Source: Hyphochytrium catenoides (taxonomy: Eukaryota > Sar > Hyphochytriomycetes > Hyphochytriales > Hyphochytriaceae). Taken from it: a stretch of DNA of 18,467 nucleotides. Under the pieces are notes generated by a model that worked only from the letters and a program-made list of their open reading frames with translations, was not told where the DNA came from and ran no database searches. The first letter of the stretch is position 1. Each line of letters opens with the position of its first letter. A program made the position numbers and the translations under genes. The stretch covers positions 1,410 through 19,876 of the forward strand of contig FLMG01000099.1 of NCBI GenBank assembly GCA_900088475.1, in the 5' to 3' direction. Below, in pieces: positions 1 to 8,300 of the stretch.

Positions 1-268
1 GAGATGCCATCTCTTAGCCATATAGCGTTGCCAAGCGATGTCCTTGCTATGGGAGGAGACATAGCCGAGAAACTGAATTTCCGCGTCTTCTCGTTGAGCC
101 GCATCACCTTGCGGCGCTTGGGTTTGTCGGCCGTATACTGCCGAAAAGTGGCGGATGTTTCCAATAATAGCGATTGTGCTGGACATTGTTGATTTTTGCT
201 ATTTCGTTAGGCTTGTTGTTGCTTGCTGAGCGACGAAATGAAGAAAGAGGTCTCTCTTACTGCTGATG

Positions 269-574
269 TTAGGGGCGCCTCATACGGCACAGTCTCCTTT
301 GAAGGTACTTCTCTAGCTCCTCCTTCCATCTCTTATCAAGGCACAAACAGTTGACGCTTATCATCTCCTCCAAAGTATTAGTAGGAGAGTCGAGGATGGA
401 TTGAATAAGGTCAGAGAGTTCCACGAGCCGGTCCAGACGCCGCGCCGCACCTTGAAGTTGTGGATATCATGGGGGTTGAACCTAATAATACATTGTGGGT
501 TTCTCGAGGAGGCGATAGACCAGGTTGATGGACCGCTCAGCATGGGCTGCTGGCTGCCACATCTTCACATGCTT
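269..574 (-). pseudogene. Broken protein-like frame, unidentified
   Basis: Reading the minus strand from 574 down to the TAA at 271-269 gives about 100 codons in one frame. Two stops interrupt it, a TAG at 484-482 and a TGA at 469-467. Both halves look protein-like. The first contains HAERSINLVYRLLEKP. The second has a charged, helix-prone run including ARRLDRLVELSDLIQSIL and RWKEELEKYL. I do not recognise the family. It could be a decayed gag-like segment of a retroelement, or the last exon of a minus-strand gene with an intron spanning the two stops. The gap is only about 40 bases, however, and no join keeps frame well. Nothing ties it to the retroelement relics further right, which lie on the other strand. 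Confidence 0.28.
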
Positions 575-888
575 TTTTAGAAGCCTGCACCTCAACAAGA
601 GGGAGACAAGTAGTACATCATAGACCAATGAAAAATGTAAAAGGAGTAGGCAGGCGAGAGAGGAGAGACAAGAGGATGGACATCAGAGTTGGAAGAAGAG
701 CGAGATGACACGTAATTTTAAGACGTGGAGACCTAGGACATATACGCGAGCAGAGCTAGCCGAGGACCAACAAACCTAGGCAGAGATAAACGATCGAAGG
801 AGGAACTGTGAAGGAAAGAAGGAAGTAACCAGACTGGCACCACTGGAAAGAAAACAATGAGGATAAGGAGAAGATGGCGGGTAACGAA

Positions 889-922
<34 letters not shown>

Positions 923-2336
923 GAGAAAGGAGATGATCGAATGTAAGGTTAAATTGGGAGGAGGAATGTCGTGGAACACTGGCTCCCACTATTATACTCC
1001 ACTATTTACAATTCCTCTCAAATGATGTCTTTGAGGCTTCACTGCCATCAGAAAGCATTGACACTAGCCCTGAGTGAGACTCTGGCATAAGCGGCGGCGC
1101 CCTAGGCGTGCTAGGTTACTATGCACCTAGTAGGACGCTAGATGCGTAAGGGGATGAGAACAATGGAAGATAACCAGAATGTGCTGTTATGTGAAGCAGA
1201 GAAGGAAGTGATACAGAGTCTTGAAGCGTGAACTTCGTTCTAGAGGTGTGGCTTCGCCTCAAGTCACACGGAGTGCTTCCTTCAGTTCTTACCCTTCTTA
1301 CATCCTTCTCCCCCCTTCGACTCTTTACGTCCTCTACTACAGTTCTTGCTATCGCACAGGTGGGAAAGGCTTCGAATCCTCTGTACATTTTGTAGAGGGG
1401 ATCAAGAAGGAAGCCACGTTTACTCAGACTTGTCCTTCGATACCATGGCGGTGGAGAAAAATCTATCAAAGAAGGACAATTGAAAATGGTAAACAACATG
1501 GTAAACGAAAGGAGAGCCAGTGGATGAGAGAACGATGGGAAAGATAGCAGGAGAGGGGGGGTTAGTAAGAGGAGGCAGGACAGAAGAGAGAGAGCAGGGC
1601 GGTACAGGCAGAGAAGGTATGGTGTGGAAACAGACGAAAAGATGTAGGAAGCAGAGAAAAGAGAGGTTCTGAGGAGATGAGGAGACAGAAAAGCAACAAA
1701 AGAGGACAAAGTGGAGAGAGAAGAAGATAGAGAGAAAAAATGATCACAGAGAAAGAAGCGGTAGGAAGAAAGAGATAAGAAAGGAGAGAGAAATCGAGAG
1801 GGTCAGTAAGAAAGAAGACTCTATAAAGCGAGACCAGGTTGGCTATGCCGTGGAGCAGAAGGGAAAGCGATAGATCGTAGGTGCCGATGCTGGAGAACTC
1901 CATTATTCCACATTCTGTAGCAAAGTTCCTTACTTTTGGGATTCTTCTTGTCGTGAGACTATAAATGGGGCAGCCCAGAGAGGGCGAGCAGCTCCAGCGT
2001 CCAGGAAAGAGGAAAAGAGAGAGCCTCAAGAAGTAAGGGCCATGATGGAAGGACTGAGTGCTTCTTCTGGAAGGAGGAGACTTTGAATGGAGGAGTGAAT
2101 GGAGGGAAATGCTAGTCACCCGCGATTGGACTTGGAGTTGCTTCTGTAGAGGTTTCCAGAGCCACAAGACCTCTGCGTGCCACTCCCTCGACAGAAACGG
2201 CAGGACTTAAAAAATAGGCGAGGAAGGAGGGAGACGCCACTACCGGGTGTGGCAGGAGAGCGCTAGCGCAAGCGGTAGGAGGAAGTGTGGAGAAGCTTAT
2301 AACGTTTCGAGTCTTCCACGAACGTGAAACAAACTG
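575..2336. other. Gene-less, purine-rich stretch
   Basis: No gene can be supported here. Much of the plus strand (about 600-970 and 1490-1850) is strongly purine-rich, so the minus strand reads as long CT-rich open frames of serine, leucine and proline. Those frames are a composition effect. The part at 1860-2160 is less biased. It contains a TATA-like string (CTATAAATGG near 1960) and, on the minus strand, a splice-donor-like GTAAGG near 1940, but no exon that I can assign to a family. Pyrimidine-rich minus-strand sequence is what introns look like elsewhere in this window. A minus-strand transcript crossing the region is therefore possible, but not shown. Confidence 0.5.
889..915. repeat. 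(AG)n microsatellite
   Basis: About 13 uninterrupted AG units sit within a longer purine-only run that continues as AAAGAGAAGAGAAAGG. It is a simple dinucleotide repeat of the same type as the CT tracts further right, but on the opposite strand. Confidence 0.95.
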
Positions 2337-2462
2337 GTCAAGCGGCTTGGTTATCCTCTGTCTGATGCAATCTTCTGGGAGCCGAAGAGAACCTTCTTCC
2401 TTATGGCTAAACTGCCTTCCCTGCCTTTTACGACGACCCAGCCATTTTCTCCTAAACGCTGA
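2337..2462 (+). mobile_element. Decayed chromovirus relic, copy A (chromodomain tail)
   Basis: The plus frame starting at 2337 reads VKRLGYPLSDAIFWEPKR and then TFFLMAKLP, and it stops with TGA at 2460-2462. The pattern 'LVKWxGYPxxDATWEPE' is the hallmark of the chromodomain at the C-terminus of integrase in chromovirus-type Ty3/gypsy LTR retrotransposons. In this copy the key Trp after Lys has become Arg, and one extra residue sits before WEP. No integrase core, reverse transcriptase or LTR is recognisable just upstream. The sequence resembles 3157-3300 at the nucleotide level (shared GTCAAG, CTTGG, TTTGATGC/CTGATGC, TGAAGAGAAC and CCTTATG blocks), which makes it a diverged sister copy lying about 820 bases away in the same orientation. 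It is clearly non-functional. Confidence 0.6.
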
Positions 2463-2820
2463 CAGCCATTCATCGATCTGATTGTGACAACAGTGAGACA
2501 GCTCTTCTCTGTACTGCTTCCGGAAAGGCCAAAGCTAGATTGGAGGGGCTCTTGGTTATGGAGAGTACGTGGCTAGCAAATCCCTGGCGGCTTCTACTAC
2601 CAAGATGACACTGTTTAGGGGGCCCAACTATGGGTTTGGAGGTTAGAGCGGTATTGCCGGACCAACAAGTGTGTCTCCTAAGATACCGAAGCTCGTATGG
2701 CACGTGGAGTAGCTGAAGGAGGTTACTTGCTCAGCTCCGTCGGCATTCAAGTTTACCAGGCGGCACTATTAACAAATTGTCTCTCATCGGGGGTTACTTT
2801 TAAAGAAAGGGACCGCGGTT
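2463..2820. other. Unassigned stretch between the two relics
   Basis: I see no intact gene. By position this should hold integrase-core sequence of the downstream relic, but I find no convincing D,D-35-E motif. A short plus-strand segment near 2640-2690 reads ERYCRTNKCVS. That faintly resembles the cysteine end of the zinc-binding HHCC region of gypsy integrases, but the match is too weak to call. Confidence 0.4.
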
Positions 2821-3330
2821 GTCTGAATTCCAAGAGCATCTATCCTGGACTCTGGTTTACCGGATCGCCCGCGTTGAGATCATCTACTGGGCCGTTTGGA
2901 CTGTAGGTAGTCGACGAGAAGGTGGTTGGTAATGATGCATACAAGCTACTAGTCCTACCAAGATATATCAGCCGCATCCCGGTTTCCATGTCTTAGTGTT
3001 GAAGCCTTATCATCCCTCTCCGACCACGAAGAATGGCGACAGGACAAAAAGACCCCTACCTGGTTTTGCCGGAGCGTTAGCTGATGGCATTCAAACACCC
3101 TGTAGTTGAAATCCTAGCAAATCGGACTGGTTAAGTTGCTGTCAGAGACCGTACCTAGTCAAGAAGTGGCTTGGCTGTCCCCTTTTTGATGCGTCTGGCG
3201 GACTGAAGAGAACTTTCTCCTTATGACCGAGCCACCGCTTTTCACAAAATATAGCACCTCTTTTCTCCTCAATCATTGGCACCCATTCAAGGATTCTGAG
3301 TGAATTGAGGCACAAAAACGACATAGAATG
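2821..3330 (+). mobile_element. Decayed chromovirus relic, copy B (integrase C-terminus and chromodomain)
   Basis: Two plus-strand frames together follow the usual order at the end of a Ty3/gypsy integrase. In the first frame, GPF near 2890 is followed by a TAG at 2904-2906, then VVGNDAYKL and LPRYISRI. The frame then shifts near 2970. The second frame, from 2972, gives HPGFHVLVLKPYHPSP, then a Pro-rich linker with a TGA near 3106, then YLVKKWLGCPLFDAS (about 3152-3196), the start of the chromodomain. A further TGA follows near 3223. The family consensus runs GPF, VxxNAYxLxLP, ISxxHPVFHVSLLKPYHPSP, then the chromodomain, so the identity is good. At least one frameshift and three stops show it is dead. 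No LTR, tRNA primer site or protease/RT segment was found. Confidence 0.75.
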
Positions 3331-4300
3331 AGAGTAATGGAGGAGAGAGGCGAACATCCCTACCATTCCCCCTTCCATTGGCCCTTCTGCCCTACTAATT
3401 AGCAGAGGGAACCACCTTGTGATAAACTGTCTCTCCAGTTAGATAGAGTTGAAAGAGGGAAACGAGACTGAGACACCAAGAAGGACAAAGGAGAAAGTCA
3501 GACAAGAAAAGAAAAGAGAGAGATCGCCCTTCGTCCTGTCGGTCGCATCAACAGGGAGGAAGAAGGCATCTCAGTTGACGAAACCGATGAACTTCCTTCA
3601 CCTCTCTCATTCTCATTAACAGAGAGAGGAATGTAAACCTGCAAGCTTGGGGGGCTAGGTTGAGTTCACTATTTGTCCACCTGATCTGCTCATGCTGTCC
3701 AACTTCTTGTACCATGCTCCTACATGTCGCAGCACTCTACTTTTCTGCTTTGCTCTTTCACTACTCTATCTCCCTCGTTCTATATCACTCTTTCACTTCA
3801 CCTCTTCTTATGATGGGAATAGCGCTATTTCTCCCAAGAACTTGAGTACCGATGATGAAGGATCGAAGCAGAAAGAGAGACTTGTATCTAGATGATTTGG
3901 AGACTGAGGGACGGTAGGTAGTAGCTATACAAGTAGCCGATAAAATAAGGGAGAGAATGACAGAAGAGGAAGATGTTGGAGCCAGATCAACTTTGGTAGA
4001 GTTAGCGAGAGGAAGCGAGCAACAGCAGCGCAGCGAGAGTAAGGAAGGAATCAGCTACTCGGATTGGTCGCAGTAGACACATAATAGGCCAGAGAAAGGG
4101 ATTGGTGCGAGGCTGAAGACTCGCCACCGTTGGAAGGATAAGGATATAGAGGAGCAGACTATGTCTAGGAGGAAAAGAAGAATGAGAGAGAGGGTGGTAG
4201 AAATAGAGGGGGAAGGTAGGAAAATCTAAGAGCAAGAATTGAGAGAATGAACAGCCGGAGGTGGAAGAGGGGAAGAAACGAAAGGTCCTGTTCTATTTCG
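3331..4300. other. Gene-less, purine-rich stretch
   Basis: I see no supportable gene. From about 3430 to 4270 the plus strand is mostly A and G, apart from a CT-rich island at about 3590-3800. Open frames on the minus strand across 4002-4235 are CT-rich, low in information and start in mid-tract. No terminal repeat marking the 3' end of the retroelement relic is visible. Confidence 0.5.
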
Positions 4301-4361
4301 GCCTAATCTGGCAGGTGCCCATCTACATTCTATTCTTCCACTTCTTCCCTTCGCTTCCTCT

Positions 4362-4420
4362 TCTCTCTCTCTCTCTCTCTCTTCTCCCCCCCTCTCTCTC
4401 TCTCTTTTCTCTCTCTCTGT
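4362..4420. repeat. (CT)n tract, interrupted
   Basis: Three runs of CT units are separated by a C-run and a T-run. This marks the point where the plus strand has become pyrimidine-rich after about 800 purine-rich bases. Confidence 0.9.
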
Positions 4421-5387
4421 CTTCCCGTTAGGGTTGGAGTCTTCCTGAGAAATGTCATGAAGCCGCTCTTGCTCAGCTACAACGTCTGCCTGCTGGTACG
4501 GGTCAGCTCACCGTCTCTCAAAAAGAGGAGCCCTCCTAAGTATGCGCAGCTGCTGTGCGAGAGTGCTCATTACTCTTCTTTCTGGGATATTTGCAGTTCG
4601 GGGGGTTTTCGTCGTTGTGGGGCTTTCCATGCTGTCGAGTAGCTTGCTCTTGAGGAGCCGCTTTCCAGTGGGTTGGCTGTTGGCTGTAGCCTCTGCTGCT
4701 GCAGCCTGGAATCTGCCATCTTCCTTACATTAGCTATTGATGTTGCCAAGGAGAGACCCTGAGCACTGGTGCTCGGTGACAGAGCAATTCACTTCCTGAA
4801 GCGGGGTGGGTTCTGGGTTCTGCGTCATTCGCTGACATTTTGCCGTTACTGGGCACCTTTACGAGAGAGAGTCCAGCCAAAGCAGCTGCTGTACGTTGTA
4901 CAGTACGTTGTAATCCTTTACTTCCTTGGAAGCGCATAAGGAGGAGCCTTTGTGCTGTTGCGTAGCACAGCAAGCAAGCTGTATGAGGAGAGGTTCCCAG
5001 ATCTCCTCCGGGAGTAGAATCGAGAAACTTTCTTTTTCATAAAAAGAGAGACTCAAGATGAGAAAGGCTCTAGGCGGAGCAATAACAAGGATTCCGAAGG
5101 TCACTGAGCAACAGCTTTTCTCTTCAATCCGAGCAGCTTCGGCCAGCAAGGGCAGCGCCAACCTCGGCTCACTGGCATCGCCGCTCCCTCTACTGTTCGG
5201 CTCCCGACCGAGGACATTCGTACCAAGAAGACGAACGGAAGTAGTCACCAGACGGAGGCCCATTGCGCAAGTCGGATCATATAAAGCTCCACTCATCGCA
5301 CAAGCCCTCCTTCTTCATCTTCTTTTGTTCCTCTGGTGAGTGTGAGTGTGTCAAACCTACGATCGACGGTCCTGGAGACTCTGGAGG
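4421..5387 (+). other. Upstream/leader region of RAB3GAP1
   Basis: About 970 bases precede the proposed start codon at 5388, with no recognised gene. The region holds a perfect 10-base direct repeat, GTACGTTGTA, at 4891-4900 and 4903-4912. It also holds a short ATG-started hydrophobic frame (4542-4733, 63 residues) that I cannot assign, and a longer frame at 5058-5339 described separately. No TATA box or known coccidian promoter element can be placed with confidence. The promoter and transcription start of RAB3GAP1 are expected somewhere in this stretch. Confidence 0.4.
5058..5339 (+). CDS. Short upstream frame, possible leader or N-terminal extension
   Basis: A 93-codon ATG-started frame ends 48 bases before the proposed RAB3GAP1 start. 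Its first half is rich in Arg, Ser and Ala with few acidic residues (MRKALGGAITRIPK at the start, then RAASASKG and later RPRTFVPRRR). That resembles an organelle-targeting presequence. Its end is a Leu-rich hydrophobic run. A textbook splice donor (CTG|GTGAGT) begins at 5336, just before its stop. Removing 5336-5386 would join it in frame to the RAB3GAP1 ATG. That intron would be only 51 bases with a poor acceptor (CTGGAG, no pyrimidine tract). It may equally be an upstream open reading frame or chance. I treat it as unproven. Confidence 0.2.
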   Translation: MRKALGGAITRIPKVTEQQLFSSIRAASASKGSANLGSLASPLPLLFGSRPRTFVPRRRTEVVTRRRPIAQVGSYKAPLIAQALLLHLLLFLW

Positions 5388-8300
5388 ATGGACTCTGATG
5401 AGGTGGAAGAGGACCCAGCTAGCCGATTCGTTGACTATACGAACGCCACTGAATGGGAGGTGTTCGTCTCGAAACTAGAAGATTTAATACGAAGATGGGG
5501 CCTAGCTGACAGCGGTACTTACTTCGGCAGATCTTCGTCCTCGCTCAGCATTCACCATGAACCAATCTCATTGTTCACTACGTTCTGGCGCTCCCCTCTA
5601 AACAAGTGGCTGTCATTTCGATGTGCTCTGTATCAAACGATCTCTGAAGATAGAAGTTGCGTCTCGTTCATTCTGCCCCGCTTTAGATTTCCATCTCCTT
5701 CCACTCACTACTCATCAGCGTCTATCAATCTCTCGATCAAGCATTTGCTGATTATCATGCGTGTCTTCACAAAGCTTGCTTTTTACCTCAACACTTATAA
5801 GAACAGCCCCTTTCTCTTCCCCTATCTCTCCAACGTGGACCATCAAGCCTAAACCCTTACTCTTCATTGCTCTAAATTGACTGATCGCTCACTTGCTCTA
5901 GGAATCCCTCCTCCGCTTCCCTCGGAAGAGGATGATTTGAACAAGCCAAAACGGCGAGAGATCGTAGAGCTTGGCGGTACAGGTTACTATGTTAGTCTTT
6001 TCTCCCGAACCGCCCTTTCCACGGAGCAGCCTACTTCGCCATTCTTACCTTCCTTCGAGAATGAAGAGGTTCTTTCAAAGGTATCCTTTTATATCTTTGA
6101 CAGCTAAAGCTTACCACCTCATCAGTTGACTCCCTCCAAGGCCACAGCCCTTGATGAATTCGTTTCACGGCATGAACTTATGTTGCACTGAAGCTCAATG
6201 ATTCGTGTCTTGCGGGTCAAGGATGGGGTGCTGCTTTTTCAAGCTTATCGTCCCTCTTTTTCACGGTGGCCGCTCTTTAGCTTGATTGTCAAAGTGTCAC
6301 GATTTCATAACTTCTCGATCGTCACCATAGATGCTGACATGGGAGAAAGGAAGAGAGCACATGTCTCCCACAATGCTTCTCCTAGCTCAGGGACAAGCCG
6401 GAACGGAACAGGAAGATATAGGAAGAAATCAACAGCGGCTCGGGCAGGACTTTTCGCTGTGGACGTATAAGGATTATCAGGCAGCTTCCTCCCTTCATCA
6501 CTGGTTTGGCGTCAGCTTCTTTCTAGTTATCTCTCACGTCAACGAGACGTCAGACTTTTTAGGAGTGATACCACCCAGCACGGTATGCTAACCTTTCTCC
6601 TGGCACTCTCGGCCAACGCTCGCTGTAGCTCCAGTAGTTTCTGTTCAGTCTTCTTTGCCCCTGATTTAGTGAAAATTACTTTTCACTTTAATGCCTCTTC
6701 TCAAGCCGTAATGCTCTGTGCCTGTCTACCCATACATTGTTTGCAATGTAGCAATGCTTACATAACATCACTCATCACCTCATCCCGTTTCCTTAAGATC
6801 TAAATATTTGCACCTTATCTGCCCCTTTTCAGGCGAACCTTCTCCTTTCCTCTCTGTGCCTTGCCCTTGGTCACTGCAATTGTTCTTTGCCCGCTTTTGT
6901 GGCGTTCAACGAGCCCTCCCGTTGCTGCTTCATAGGCACCGCAGTGCCCGGTGCAGCGGGAAACGTGTCACTTCACTTTGAAACAGATTCGGTGCCAGAG
7001 GTGAATTGACTTTTGCTCACGGCTTTCCCTTACCACTATGGTCTTCATTTCACTCTTCTCTTGACCGATTGTCGTTTGGTAGCTCCCCAAGCGTTTTGGC
7101 GTCTCTTGGACTATTGCATTCCACTTTCTAGTGGTGCTATTGTGCCGAACCTATCCTAAATCCAATCCCACCTTGCATTTCACTTTCGTGAGGTTCTGTC
7201 GCTTTCCGGTGCACGCTCCGCCGCTTGTGCTAGTTCTATAATGCCCTGAAGACGATTCATCACCAATCATATCTCAGGTGTCTGGCACTCAAAATTACCT
7301 ATCTGGGCTCATCGACTTTTTTAAGATGAAGCTGCAGGTGAGAAGCGGCTGCTCGTTCTTGTATCAAGCTTAAAGTGTTTACCCTTCTGTAGGCTTCTTA
7401 CGTTACTTCGTCACTCTCTTATCCATTGCCAGCTCATGCGTCTCCCGTAACACCTCCCATATAACACCCTGAGCTGCTAAGTAAGCTGTTCCTGTCACGA
7501 ACTCAAAAGATTCAGGCAGTCGACCAACAAGTAACCACGTCCGCAGCTTTCTATTACTTTTGGCAAGCGCCGTATGACTGGCAGAATAGGCCGGTAAGGG
7601 TGCACAAATCCTCCCATTAGTCAGTGCCAAATAAAAGCGCTGTTAAGATGGTACTCCCTGAAGCGGGTGGCTCAATTGTGATTCATGTTTTTCGTGTTCC
7701 TTCCCTACTTTCCCAAGCCGTGACTAAAGTCTCTCTCGCTCCTTTCATCACTTTGCAGCAATGGGACAATTGGCGAAGTGGAGGGAATCGATTATTGGAA
7801 TCCGTGGCAGAGGGTGAACAGCATTCCTATTCGGAAAGTCAGCTCGCGAAGGAAATACTGGAGAAAGGACTGCACTGGGGACCGGTAAAGGTCAGACAGA
7901 CATAACGGCATCGAGATTGCGGTAGAGAGAAAATACTTAGAAACGTACGGTTTAATTGAGGCGTGAGAGATGCGTGGTACACGACTTCGGTCGAGTCTTC
8001 TGCTTTACAAAGAGCTGCGGGAATATTGACAGCCATTAGAAACGCGAAGAAAATGAGAGACAGTATCATTGAAGAGGCCCCATCTGATAGCTATGACACC
8101 ATGATAAAGGGTTGCCGAGCGGCTGAGCTCAAACAATGGCAAACGCGCTATAAGAAGGATTCGTTTTTTTGAGCTTGCTAACAACGCTCAACTTTCATCA
8201 GGACCCTCTGGCTAGCGTAGAACTACAGGTCTCGTGGTCAGGTCTCAGGGAGGGAACCTTCGTTGATAATGCAGTCCATTCGTCTCTGAGACCTATGGAG

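Noticed and set aside
1365-1385. tRNA B-box-like string (GGCTTCGAATCC)
   Set aside because: There is no A box at the right distance upstream and no cloverleaf pairing.
1562-2167. 201-codon open frame on the minus strand
   Set aside because: It starts at TTG and is mostly Ser/Leu/Phe/Pro from a CT-rich strand, where stop codons are rare. No domain or good splice pattern supports it.
4542-4733. 63-codon ATG-started hydrophobic frame
   Set aside because: It could be a small membrane peptide or upstream frame, but length and hydrophobicity alone do not support a gene, and no homologue is recognised.
8108-8165. tRNA A-box-like string (TTGCCGAGCGGCTGAG) in intron 7
   Set aside because: It looks like the start of a Leu/Ser tRNA, but no acceptor stem partner, anticodon arm or proper B box follows.
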